Below the pieces are notes generated by a model, which was not told where the DNA came from, did not search any database, and saw nothing but the letters and a program-made list of their open reading frames with translations. Shown here piece after piece: positions 18,233 through 26,686 of a DNA stretch of 64,000 bases (the first letter of the stretch is position 1; every line of letters begins with the position of its first letter). Source of the DNA: DATJOJ01 sp035507035. Its GTDB lineage: Bacteria > Acidobacteriota > Terriglobia > Terriglobales > Acidobacteriaceae. The stretch lies in NCBI GenBank assembly GCA_035507035.1, contig DATJOJ010000065.1, positions 163,241 through 227,240 on the forward strand. Reading direction: 5' to 3'. Made by a program: the position numbers and the translations under genes.

Positions 18233-18481
18233 TCACGATTGTGCTGACGGTCTCATCAAGGCCCGCAAGCTGATCAGCACCCACGATACTTCCATCACGA
18301 CAAATCCGAGTTGAAAAGGACGGAAAGCAATGTATGCCAGAATCGCGGAGCCGAGAGCGTTGAGAACGTTATAGGCCGGTTTGCGAGAATCCATCCAGTT
18401 CAACTGATGCCCGGCATAACCGATCAGAATTAGTAAAGCTCCGACAAAGGAGAAAGCCTGGCGCGCAAGAGAAATGTTCAT
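18233..18481 (-). CDS. Small membrane protein (CBU_0592-like)
   Basis: 82 aa with three hydrophobic segments (about residues 8-25, 38-55 and 57-75). The pattern FVGALLILIGYAGHQLNWM...NVLNALGSAILAYIAF resembles the CBU_0592 family of small bacterial membrane proteins. Function is unknown. It sits between an NrnA-type gene and the ArnT-like gene on the same strand with gaps of 6 and 4 bases. Confidence 0.78.
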   Translation of the reverse strand: MNISLARQAFSFVGALLILIGYAGHQLNWMDSRKPAYNVLNALGSAILAYIAFRPFQLGFVVMEVSWVLISLRALMRPSAQS

Positions 18482-18487
18482 GGAGAA

Positions 18488-19435
18488 CTATTGTACGGAG
18501 GGATGCAGGCGAAGGCGCTCCACAATTTTGGCAACCGCTGAGGCCAAGGGTCCATCAATCGAACAACCGCTGGCGCACTCGTGACCTCCTCCCCCGAACG
18601 TTTCGGCAACTTGCGCTACGTTGAGCTGGCCTTTGCTGCGGAGGCTCACGCGGAAGCGGCCGTCGGGCAGCTCCCGAAAAAATGCTGCGACCTCGACGTC
18701 TCCAATGGAAAGTACGTAGTTGACCAACCCTTCACAATCTTCTTCCTTGGCGCCGGCAGCGTCCATCTGATCCCGCGTTACCCAGATCCAGGCAAAGGGT
18801 CCTTCACGATGCAGCTGCGAAAGTGCGGCTCCCAGCAAACGCATCTTTGCGGTGGAATGCGCGAAGTAAATGTTGCGCGCGCAATGCGCCGGATTGGCTC
18901 CCGCCAGCACCAGTTCCCGAGCCAAAGCAAACGTGTGTTCGTTGGTGCCTTCAAACATGAATGAACCCGTGTCGGCGAGCAGCGCGGTGTAAAGGCAAGT
19001 TGCCATATCCGGAGAAATGGCGACGCCAGCCTCACGCGCCAAGCGGTAAACCAACTCGGCTGTGGCAACGGCTTTGGGATCGATCCAATTGACTTGCGCG
19101 AATGGCCGGCCGCTGACATGGTGATCGATGCTGATCAGAAAACCACCTTCCAAGCCTTGCAGGCGGGTGCGTTGAATACTGTCACACTCGAGAATGATGG
19201 CAGCCTCGTACTTCCCATTCACTCGATCTGCAGAAATAACCTCGCCGGCGAAAGGCAGTTGCTGATAGATGCGCGGAACACCGTCGCGCAGCACGATCTC
19301 GGCCTGCTTGCCCATCGCTCGCAAGACCTGGCAGAAAGCCAATGCCGAGCCGACGGCATCGCCGTCAGGGCGGGCGTGCGAAGTGAGCAGAAAGCGGTTG
19401 CGCTGCTCGATTTGTTTGAGTACTTCGCTCAGCAT
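18488..19435 (-). CDS. DHH/DHHA1 phosphoesterase, NrnA type (nanoRNase / pAp phosphatase)
   Basis: Manganese-dependent phosphoesterase degrading short RNA oligomers and/or 3'-phosphoadenosine-5'-phosphate. It is 315 aa from ATG 19435. DHH-domain motifs HARPDGDAVGS, IDHHVSG and DTGSFMFEG provide metal ligands, and the DHHA1 domain shows GGGGHECASGC near the C-terminus. A GTG at 19450 would overlap rbfA. The ATG lies 4 bases after the rbfA stop and has GGAA upstream. Pairing of rbfA with this phosphoesterase is common in bacteria. Confidence 0.92.
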   Translation of the reverse strand: MLSEVLKQIEQRNRFLLTSHARPDGDAVGSALAFCQVLRAMGKQAEIVLRDGVPRIYQQLPFAGEVISADRVNGKYEAAIILECDSIQRTRLQGLEGGFLISIDHHVSGRPFAQVNWIDPKAVATAELVYRLAREAGVAISPDMATCLYTALLADTGSFMFEGTNEHTFALARELVLAGANPAHCARNIYFAHSTAKMRLLGAALSQLHREGPFAWIWVTRDQMDAAGAKEEDCEGLVNYVLSIGDVEVAAFFRELPDGRFRVSLRSKGQLNVAQVAETFGGGGHECASGCSIDGPLASAVAKIVERLRLHPSVQ

Positions 19436-19439
19436 GGTG

Positions 19440-19829
19440 CTATTTTCCACTGCGAGTGTTTCGCCTCTTAGCTCGATTCAGAAGCTCATCGATTCGGGCT
19501 TCGTATTTTTGCGAGCGATCCAACTGAAAAAATAACTCCGGCGGCCGGCGCAGATGCAGCCGCTCGGCAATTTCATGGCGCACAAATCCCACCGCTGCCG
19601 CCAGCCCCTCCAGCGAACGTTGCGCTTCCACCTCATCGCCTTCAACCACGACCAAGATGCGGGCGGAGCGCGAATCGTCGGCCAAGTGAACTTCGCTCAC
19701 GTTCACCAGCCCAATGCGCGGATCGCCAAGTTCGCCCTCGACTATGGTCTCAATTTCCTCGCGCAGAGCCTCGGCTAGCCGTTCGCGATGATATTTCTGT
19801 GCGCGCCTTTCCACGGCCTTTTTCCCCAA
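19440..19829 (-). CDS. rbfA: Ribosome-binding factor A
   Basis: KH-type factor for 16S rRNA 5'-end maturation and 30S assembly. It is up to 129 aa and shows RLAEALREEIETIVEGELGDPRIG, SEVHLADDSRSARILV and the RPPELFFQLDRS segment. The frame's first usable codon is TTG 19829. GTG 19814, behind GGGGAAAAAGG, is an equally credible start. It is followed directly by the NrnA-type gene. Confidence 0.93.
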   Translation of the reverse strand: MGKKAVERRAQKYHRERLAEALREEIETIVEGELGDPRIGLVNVSEVHLADDSRSARILVVVEGDEVEAQRSLEGLAAAVGFVRHEIAERLHLRRPPELFFQLDRSQKYEARIDELLNRAKRRNTRSGK

Positions 19830-19939
19830 AGTAAAACGAATGAGAATATCAGAAAATCGGCAGTCCGTCTGCCCGCTGGCTGTAGAGGACGGGTACTTCC
19901 GTGTAAGTTATGGCCGGGCAAGATTGTAGGACGAACGAC

Positions 19940-20650
19940 CTACGCCGGAAGCAGCATGCCCTTCTCCAGATGACGCGTGACGTGGGCGTAGGAGGCGGCG
20001 TGCGGGTCATGCGTAACCATAACAATCGTCTTTTGAAAGTCTTCGTTCAGGCGCTTCAAGATTTCGAGAACCTCGGTCGCGGAATGGCTGTCGAGATCTC
20101 CCGTCGGTTCATCGGCGAGCAGCAAGGTAGGGTCGCTGACAATTGCACGAGCGATCGCAACGCGCTGTTCTTGTCCGCCGGAGAGCTGTTTCGGAAGATG
20201 GTGGACGCGCTCCTCAAGGCCAACCAATTTCAGCGCGGTCATCACGTGATCGCGACGCTGCTGCGCGTTGAGCTTGGTTAGAAGCAGCGGCAATTCGACG
20301 TTCTCGAAGGCGGTGAGAACCGGAATTAGATTAAAAGTCTGGAAAACGTAACCAATGTGCTCGTTTCGCCAGCGCGCAGATTGAGCGTCATTGAGACGAA
20401 AGATATTCTCGCCCAACACCAGCAACTCACCCGAAGTCGGCTTGTCGATGGCGGCAATCATATTGAGCAGCGTCGTCTTGCCGGAGCCGGAAGGCCCCAT
20501 GAGAGCGAGAAATTCACCGGCGCCGATCTCAATGGAAACGTCGTCAAGAGCGTTGACCTGAAAGGCATCGCGCTTGAAGATTTTTGAAACATTGCGCGCC
20601 TGTACAACTTTGGTTTGGGTCTGCCGGTTCGCGACGGTCGCGGTGCTCAT
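19940..20650 (-). CDS. ABC transporter ATPase, LolD/MacB class
   Basis: Cytoplasmic ATPase of a type VII ABC system. It is 236 aa, with Walker A GPSGSGKTT near residue 53, Q-loop in YVFQTFNLIPVLTAFENVELP, signature LSGGQEQRVAIARA, Walker B LLLADEPTGDLD and H-loop TIVMVTHDP. Its ATG overlaps the stop of the membrane-fusion gene (ATGA), so the pair is translationally coupled. No permease gene follows. The downstream neighbour is rbfA. Confidence 0.93.
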   Translation of the reverse strand: MSTATVANRQTQTKVVQARNVSKIFKRDAFQVNALDDVSIEIGAGEFLALMGPSGSGKTTLLNMIAAIDKPTSGELLVLGENIFRLNDAQSARWRNEHIGYVFQTFNLIPVLTAFENVELPLLLTKLNAQQRRDHVMTALKLVGLEERVHHLPKQLSGGQEQRVAIARAIVSDPTLLLADEPTGDLDSHSATEVLEILKRLNEDFQKTIVMVTHDPHAASYAHVTRHLEKGMLLPA

Positions 20651-22017
20651 GATTGTCCCTTGATTCGAATTTTGTCTCCGTCTTTCAAAGTCGCCGGAGG
20701 GTTGGTGATGACGGTTTCCCCTCCAATCAAACCCTTCACGGTGAAGCCGTCGCTGCGTTGCGAAACGATCTGCACGTCACGCTGCAACGCCTTGCCGTTG
20801 AAGGCAAGCAGGACGATCTTCTTGCCGTCGTGATCGCGGATCGCGGAAGTCGGAAGAAAAACACCGGTCGATTCCGAGCTCTGATTCTTCCGAGTTTCGT
20901 TCGCCAGGAATTTTACCGTCGCGTTCATTTCCGGCCGCAGATATTGATCGGGGTCCAGAATTTGCACTTTCACCTGCACCGTTGCCTTCTGGCGGTTGGC
21001 TTCCGGAGAGATCTCGTGAATAACGCCGTCATATTTGCGGTCAGGATAAGCATCGACGGTGACGATGGCTTTCTGCTTGGCCCCGAGTTTGGCAAAATCG
21101 TCCTGTGCGATGTCGAGCTCAACTTGAATGTCGTTCAGATCGGCGAGAGCCACGACCTCGCCCTGCGGACCGCCTTCGGCTCCGCTGGCGAACTGCGCAG
21201 TCACGAGTTCTCCCTTTTCGGCGGTGCGTTCGAGGATGGTGCCGGTGACGGGGGCGCGAATCACAGTCGCATCCAGCCAGGATTTGGCATACGCCTCCTG
21301 GCCTTCCGCCTGCAGGAGAGCTCCCTTGGCGCGGGTAATTTCTTCTGCGCGAGGGCCGATCTTGGCCAATTGAAACGCTTTGTCAAGAGAATTGACACGC
21401 TGCTGGTCCGACTCATACTTGGCGGTCGCATCGTCGAGAACCTGCTTCGAGACTACACCGCTCTTCCATAAATCGAGATCGCGATCGAGCGTAAGTTTGT
21501 CGTCCACCAGCGTCGCTCGGGCTTCGTCGAGATTATGCTGTGCCTGCTGAATTTCTTCCGGCCGCGAACCGTTTTGCAGCTCTTCGAGATAAGCGCGCGC
21601 ATTCTCGGTTGCGCCGCGCGCCTGTTCATATTGAGCGCGGAATTCCTCATCTTCCAGTCGAACCAGCACTTGGCCTTCCTTGACCTTGTCCCCTTTTTCA
21701 ACCCCGATCCACGCCACGCGCCCGGTCACCTTGGAGTTCACATTTATTTTGTGATGAGGAACGATATAGCCGCTGGCCGTGAGCACGATGCCGCCGACAT
21801 CACCTCCGTTTTCCGCAGCGGCGCGCACCACTTCGACTTCCGCCGCGCTGGGCGAGAGCATCCGGTAAGCCAGCGCTACGAGGCTGAGCAGAACGACAAC
21901 CCCGATTCCAATCAGAATATAGCGGCGAGCCCAAGGCGCCGGTTCTCCGCCGGGCGCAGAGCGGTCGATGCGCAGGCCTTCGAGGTCCGCACGTTTGGTG
22001 TCGAGGGGCATGCGCAA
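20647..22017 (-). CDS. HlyD/MacA-type membrane-fusion protein
   Basis: Periplasmic adaptor of a tripartite or MacAB-like exporter. It is 456 aa with one N-terminal TM helix (YILIGIGVVVLLSLVALAY), a lipoyl half (VTGRVAWIGVEKGDKVKEGQVLVRLED), a coiled-coil hairpin (about residues 125-240), a second lipoyl half (ATVIRAPVTGTILER), then beta-barrel and membrane-proximal domains. It overlaps the ATPase gene by 4 bases. The missing partner permease may be one of the MacB-type genes at 8.2-10.7 kb. Confidence 0.9.
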   Translation of the reverse strand: MRMPLDTKRADLEGLRIDRSAPGGEPAPWARRYILIGIGVVVLLSLVALAYRMLSPSAAEVEVVRAAAENGGDVGGIVLTASGYIVPHHKINVNSKVTGRVAWIGVEKGDKVKEGQVLVRLEDEEFRAQYEQARGATENARAYLEELQNGSRPEEIQQAQHNLDEARATLVDDKLTLDRDLDLWKSGVVSKQVLDDATAKYESDQQRVNSLDKAFQLAKIGPRAEEITRAKGALLQAEGQEAYAKSWLDATVIRAPVTGTILERTAEKGELVTAQFASGAEGGPQGEVVALADLNDIQVELDIAQDDFAKLGAKQKAIVTVDAYPDRKYDGVIHEISPEANRQKATVQVKVQILDPDQYLRPEMNATVKFLANETRKNQSSESTGVFLPTSAIRDHDGKKIVLLAFNGKALQRDVQIVSQRSDGFTVKGLIGGETVITNPPATLKDGDKIRIKGQS

Positions 22018-22168
22018 AGCAGACTGCTCGGGGCTGGGCAGCCAGCGGTTTCAGGATAGCCGATGGAACCGTGAAGGACAACCATGCGTTCTCGTGTTCC
22101 GCGTACGACATGTCTGTTAATAAATCGGGACGACGTGCAAGCCGCGGCGGATACAATAGAACGACACT

Positions 22169-22915
22169 ATGACCGACGCTGCTTCACAGAAACCGACCGG
22201 CACTGCTCTCGTCGTCTCAGAAGACATGGTTGTGATTGAGCAGATGAGCAAGCCTTTGCAACAGTTTGCCATCGAGATTCGAGTCTGTACCGACCTCGAT
22301 AAGGCCGCCGAGATGCTCGACAGCCGTAAATTCGAGGCGGTCATCATCGATCTCGTGCTCGGTTATCGCGCCATGCGCCTCCTGCAGCACATACACGAAT
22401 CGCCGTCGAACCGCACCGCTGTCACTTTTGCTATCACGAGCAGCCGCGAAGAAGCCGGGCTTGCGCTGCAGCGAGGCGCGCACTTTTTGTTGGAACGGCC
22501 GTTGAGCGTGGACTCGTTAGGTCACACGGTCCGCGCGGCGTACGGATCGATTTTGCGGGAGCGGCGGCGTTATTTTCGTTATCCCATCACCGTGCCGGTG
22601 CTGGTGCGCCGTTCGGGCAATCCTCAGCTTCCCGGACAGATGGTGAACATCAGCGAACGCGGCGTAGCACTGAAAACTCCGGTCTCGCTGATTGCGGGCA
22701 GCGATGCGTCGGTGCAATTCGTGCTGCCTGACCTCTCGGTGCCCATCAACGCCGAAGCCAAGGTTTGCTGGAGCAACGAACTCGGCCACGCGGGCCTGCA
22801 ATTTATGGCTCTTCCCGCCGATGCCGGCAGCAAGCTGAGCACATGGCTGGCCGAGCGGCTGGAACAGCAATTGCCGAAAGACATCACCGAGAAATTCGGA
22901 CCGCCGAAGTCATGA
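22169..22915 (+). CDS. Receiver-like domain fused to a PilZ c-di-GMP-binding domain
   Basis: 248-aa cytoplasmic protein. Residues about 10-125 have a response-regulator-like fold, with a candidate phospho-acceptor Asp in VIIDLVLG but no clear acidic pair at the start, so phosphorylation is uncertain. Residues about 130-240 form a PilZ domain with RRYFRYP (RxxxR) and NISERGVAL (N/DxSxxG), the c-di-GMP-contacting motifs. It likely links a signal input to c-di-GMP output. It converges on the carbonic-anhydrase-like gene with a 6-base overlap. Confidence 0.82.
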   Translation: MTDAASQKPTGTALVVSEDMVVIEQMSKPLQQFAIEIRVCTDLDKAAEMLDSRKFEAVIIDLVLGYRAMRLLQHIHESPSNRTAVTFAITSSREEAGLALQRGAHFLLERPLSVDSLGHTVRAAYGSILRERRRYFRYPITVPVLVRRSGNPQLPGQMVNISERGVALKTPVSLIAGSDASVQFVLPDLSVPINAEAKVCWSNELGHAGLQFMALPADAGSKLSTWLAERLEQQLPKDITEKFGPPKS

Positions 22916-23374
22916 TTCGTGGCGATGTTCCGGCGGGTCTGCCTCATGCACTCCATCGAATGCAACAAAGAAGCGCCGGATTTTCAACTCTGGAAAGTTC
23001 GCTTTCACCAGTTCAGCGGCATGCTGCAATTCCGCCTGATGATGATGTGCCTCCCTGCCGCGATCGTGATTGAACGCCGCCAAGCCCCCGTACGTCGCAC
23101 AATCTGAGTGGCTCATTAGAAAAAGCGTCCTGGTTCCATGCAGGCGAATCGACATGCGCACCTGTTCCAGGATGAAGTCGCGCTCGAAATCGTTACGGGG
23201 TGACGCAAGCGTCTTCGCCCCTCCGGCCACCACGATCATGTCCGGCCGCAAAATTCCCAGATGCTTGAGGAATTTCTGTGTGGCCACACGGATGCGCTCG
23301 TCGAAGCAACACAGCACCGCGGCGTCGGCGACATAGGCCTCCGGCGGCGAATCGAAATGAAAGACTTTCTCCAT
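22910..23374 (-). CDS. Beta-carbonic-anhydrase-like protein
   Basis: 154-aa protein from ATG 23374. The open frame extends to 23554, but the upstream part looks non-coding. CCFDER (C-x-D-x-R) and HSDC (H-x-x-C) match the zinc ligands and Asp/Arg dyad of beta-carbonic anhydrases, though the protein is shorter and otherwise divergent (Pro_CA_2-like). Zinc binding is likely. CO2 hydration activity is inferred and not certain. The tail is His/Glu-rich (EADPPEHRHES). Confidence 0.7.
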   Translation of the reverse strand: MEKVFHFDSPPEAYVADAAVLCCFDERIRVATQKFLKHLGILRPDMIVVAGGAKTLASPRNDFERDFILEQVRMSIRLHGTRTLFLMSHSDCATYGGLAAFNHDRGREAHHHQAELQHAAELVKANFPELKIRRFFVAFDGVHEADPPEHRHES

Positions 23375-23513
23375 AAGAGCAGTGTAACTGGAGACGACAG
23401 ATCTCTGCGGGCCGCCACTCTTGCGTTGTTGCCTTTGCCCCCACCCGGCGATCTTCTTCACGGATAATTTTGAGCCCCAGAGTATAATCGTCCATTCCTC
23501 GCCGGGGACAACT

Positions 23514-25121
23514 ATGTCGGCAGGAAAATCTGTGCGGCTGAAGGCGTGCTTCATGTTGTTTCGTCTGCGGTATCTTCTCTTGCTGCCGGCAGCATCACTC
23601 CTGCTTTACAAAACATCGCTGGCACAATCTTCGCCCTCGATGAATCAGCAAGGCGCTTCCGTGCCGGACACGCAGTCCGCGGGGCCGCCACTATTCAACG
23701 CCGTCACGCGGGCGGTTGTGCTGGATGTGGTCGCCGAAGACAAAGGCAAACACCCGTTTCGCGGTCTGACGAAAGAGGATTTTCATCTAACCGAAGACGG
23801 CCAGCCGCAGGAGATCGCGTCCTTCGAAGCGATCGAGCCGCGGCGGAGCACCCGGCCGCATGATCTCTCAGGCTTGCCGCACACTATCCTGCTCATCGAC
23901 GAAATGAATACGCGGTTCCAAGACCTTGCCTATGCGCGCTACTCGATGCAGAAACTGCTCAGCGCAAGCAAAGCGCTCGACGATCCCACCGCGCTCCTCG
24001 CCCTCACCAACAAAGGCCTCATGGTTCTGCAGGACTACACCCGCGATCCGAATCAACTAAAAACCGCCCTCGAGCACCATCGTCCGGCTATCCCGTGGCG
24101 GCTCGGTCAGGGAGTCGAGGGCGCAGGAGAGCGAATTAGCATCTCCTTCCGCAGCCTGCATTCCATCGCCATCGCCAACCTTGGCTCGGGCAGGCGCAAC
24201 AATCTTGTGTGGATTAGCCCCGGCTTTCCCATTTTCATCGCCGATGGAATCAGTGCAGACATGCAGAAGAAGCTTTTCGACGACATCCGCCTGCTATCGG
24301 ACGAGTTGCTGCGCGCACGCATGACCATCTACACCGTGGATCCACGCGGCGTGGGGATGGGTCGAAGGTCTCCCTTTGACTCGCGGATTCGAACATCCGA
24401 CGAAGCCGCCTCGCTGACGCGCGACAAGCAAATCGCATTCAGCGACCTGGCACTCACCACTCTCTCCAACGAGACCGGTGGGCACAGTTTTTATGGTCAT
24501 GAGGATGTCGATCGGGAGATCGCTTCCAGCATCGCCGAGGGAGAGAACTACTACACCCTGTCTTACTACCCTGCCGATCATAACTTCAACGGCAGCTTTC
24601 GCAAGGTCAAACTGACAGTCGCTAAGCCAGGATTGGTGGCTCATACGCGTGACGGTTACTATGCGTTGGCGACTCCCGCCCCACCCACCGACAAGGAAAC
24701 CGCGACGAACCTTGCGTATGCGCTCATGGATCCTCTGAGTTTCGCCAGCATTCCCGTGCATCTGGCGAAAGTCACGCTCTCGGCAAGCGAGCCGCAAGGA
24801 CAATTTGGAATCGCCATTGAAGCGAAGGCCCTACAGTGGGATGCTGCCGCGAACGGCACCGTGCAATGCCACCTTGACATTGCTTCCGCCGACTTTGCAT
24901 CGGATGGCCGCCCGGTTCATTTAGTAACTCACCCTTTCTCGTTCGTTCTTCGATCCACGCCCGAGGATGCGAAGCGGCGAGTTGTCGATTTATCCGTGAA
25001 GCTGGCGGTCGATCGCCCTGCCCATCGCGTTCGCATCCTGGTTCGCGACCGCGCCACCGGCTATATGGGGTCGGCGGACGTCACCAGCTTTCCGGCTGAT
25101 ACAGTGCCGGTACGGAACTGA
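23514..25121 (+). CDS. Secreted VWFA-related domain protein (acidobacterial type)
   Basis: 536 aa from ATG 23514. ATG 23553 would give a shorter signal peptide, MLFRLRYLLLLPAA. After cleavage near SLAQSS it has the conserved VVLDVVAEDKGKHPFRGLTKEDFHLTEDGQPQ module, then a VWFA-like domain (ILLIDEMNTRFQD, ALLALTNKGLMVLQDYT). This matches the VWFA-related family (TIGR03436) that is abundant in Acidobacteria. A C-terminal beta-rich region follows. The role is unknown; adhesion or protein interaction at the cell surface is only a guess. Confidence 0.85.
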   Translation: MSAGKSVRLKACFMLFRLRYLLLLPAASLLLYKTSLAQSSPSMNQQGASVPDTQSAGPPLFNAVTRAVVLDVVAEDKGKHPFRGLTKEDFHLTEDGQPQEIASFEAIEPRRSTRPHDLSGLPHTILLIDEMNTRFQDLAYARYSMQKLLSASKALDDPTALLALTNKGLMVLQDYTRDPNQLKTALEHHRPAIPWRLGQGVEGAGERISISFRSLHSIAIANLGSGRRNNLVWISPGFPIFIADGISADMQKKLFDDIRLLSDELLRARMTIYTVDPRGVGMGRRSPFDSRIRTSDEAASLTRDKQIAFSDLALTTLSNETGGHSFYGHEDVDREIASSIAEGENYYTLSYYPADHNFNGSFRKVKLTVAKPGLVAHTRDGYYALATPAPPTDKETATNLAYALMDPLSFASIPVHLAKVTLSASEPQGQFGIAIEAKALQWDAAANGTVQCHLDIASADFASDGRPVHLVTHPFSFVLRSTPEDAKRRVVDLSVKLAVDRPAHRVRILVRDRATGYMGSADVTSFPADTVPVRN

Positions 25122-25549
25122 TCAGACGTAGTGCCCCATGCCTTTGCTGGGTACTCCGTCTTTGCGCGTTCTTTCGCGGGCACGCGTCGCCGCAATTGCA
25201 TTTCGCCCACTCCGTACGATTTGCATCCTGTCCGCGCCAGATTCTATAGGGCGTCGCTTCAGCGATGCCGAAAAAGCAGTAACATTCGATGCACGCGCCG
25301 ATAGCCTGCCCTTAGGGAGCTCCGAGAGGCAACGAAGAGGAGTCGAACGAGGGGCGCAAATATCACGCAACGCTTCGTCGGCGCCCCCCGACACCCCAGG
25401 TTAGCCCGCAAATCCGGCTCGCGAACCTGGGCCACTCCGCCGGCAGCGTTGCCTGCGTTGCGCCTCACGGACCTACGAGCAACCCCACTCCACTTCCTGT
25501 CATCTACTGGGCGCGTCCGATTCGCAGGGATCGACCGGGGGAGGTCATC
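25122..25549. other. Intergenic region with repeat-like palindromes
   Basis: Open frames of 80-90 codons on both strands lack any recognisable protein pattern and overlap each other. The region holds a GCGTCGCTTCAGCGATGCC inverted repeat (25252-25270) and the CCCAGGTT...AACCTGGG palindrome listed separately. GGGGGAGG before ATG 25550 is the ribosome-binding site of the next gene. Confidence 0.45.
25395..25435. repeat. Palindromic dispersed repeat, copy 1 (CCCAGGT/ACCTGGGCCAC)
   Basis: CCCAGGTT (25395-25402) pairs with AACCTGGG (25424-25431), with inner AGCC/GGCT arms, and is followed by CCAC. A related copy with the same outer arms and the same GGGCCAC tail is at 29360-29400. Confidence 0.6.
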
Positions 25550-26677
25550 ATGCGGAGAGTCAAAAGTTTGTTGCTTGGTTTGGTGTTGTCTGCAGCGTTC
25601 AGCCCCTTCTTGTTGGCGTCATCCACCGAGGTACTTTACGTCGTGCGGACAAGCGCCGCGGCAAACGTGTTGACCTATAATGTCGACCCAAACACCGGTC
25701 TCGCCATTCAAATCGGGGCCGTCGCACTGCCCAGTCGAACTCTTACTCCGCTGTGGATCAATGGCAAGAATTTCTTGTACGTTTGGGATTCGTCCGATTT
25801 ATGGGTGTATCCGACCGACGCAGAGGGGCTGCCAAACAGCCAGCCGATCCAGCACTTGCTGGCCAACTTCACTCGTCCAATAACGAGTTTCGTGGTCGAT
25901 CCAATGGGACACTATGCCTATGCGGTGATGTCTTGGATTGACTCCAACGACAACTACAATGCGCAGTTTGTTCTATTCACCATTGATGCACAGACAGGAA
26001 AGCTTACAGATACCGGCGATGTCGTTGCCACCTACGGTCCGGACCCATACAAATGGCTGGCCAGCTTTGGGTTTGGCGTAACCGGAACAAAGCTGTGGAC
26101 GGGATACACGGTTAATGCACCGTTTACTTGCATCGTTGGCTATGATTATTACCCCGTCTGGGCTAACGGGCGATTGGGACCACAGGGAGGCGGAACATCC
26201 GCGGATTGCGGTGGTAACGTTGTTGCGGTGGCCGCTAGTGATACCGTGGTGGCTTCGGCGCAAAACTGTTGCGGGCCGGGCGCCGGGGAGCTGACCATCG
26301 CGTCGCCGAACGGTGACACTTTCGAGTGCTCGACGGACATGCAAGCTGTTTGCGGCGACGTTCTATATGGCCTAAGTTTCGATCCCACCAGCCGGAACCT
26401 GTTCATAATGAATGGAAGCGCAAACCAGATAGAAATTGCTCGTGTCAATTTCGCTGCATCCAGACTTGTCTTGACCCCTAGCGTCATTCCTCTCGCGAAC
26501 TCGGATGCTGGATCTCCCTGGCTGCTGTTTAGTCCCGATGCCCGCCTAGTCTATGCAGTGAATCGTGGAGTGATCGAGGTCTACGTGTTTGCGGCCGATC
26601 AAGGCGATTTGATTACCAACCAATCACTGGTTGTCCAGAGCATCGCGAACGTCGTTACGACAACGCTGCCGAATTAG
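25550..26677 (+). CDS. Secreted beta-propeller protein (lactonase/YVTN-like)
   Basis: 375 aa with signal peptide (residues 1-24: SLLLGLVLSAAFSPFLLASS). The mature part opens with EVLYVVRTSAAANVLTYNVDPNTG and repeats the pattern of ...VDPMGHYAYAV... and ...FTIDAQTGKLTDTG..., as in seven-bladed lactonase-like or YVTN propellers. There are several paired cysteines (CCGPG, CSTDMQAVCG). Enzymatic activity cannot be claimed. The start ATG is preceded by GGGGGAGG. Confidence 0.75.
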   Translation: MRRVKSLLLGLVLSAAFSPFLLASSTEVLYVVRTSAAANVLTYNVDPNTGLAIQIGAVALPSRTLTPLWINGKNFLYVWDSSDLWVYPTDAEGLPNSQPIQHLLANFTRPITSFVVDPMGHYAYAVMSWIDSNDNYNAQFVLFTIDAQTGKLTDTGDVVATYGPDPYKWLASFGFGVTGTKLWTGYTVNAPFTCIVGYDYYPVWANGRLGPQGGGTSADCGGNVVAVAASDTVVASAQNCCGPGAGELTIASPNGDTFECSTDMQAVCGDVLYGLSFDPTSRNLFIMNGSANQIEIARVNFAASRLVLTPSVIPLANSDAGSPWLLFSPDARLVYAVNRGVIEVYVFAADQGDLITNQSLVVQSIANVVTTTLPN

Positions 26678-26686
26678 ATCGCCGAG

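Noticed and set aside
25122..25404. Small opposite-strand frames after the VWFA gene
   Set aside because: They overlap each other, have no ribosome-binding site or motif, and lie in repeat-containing intergenic sequence.
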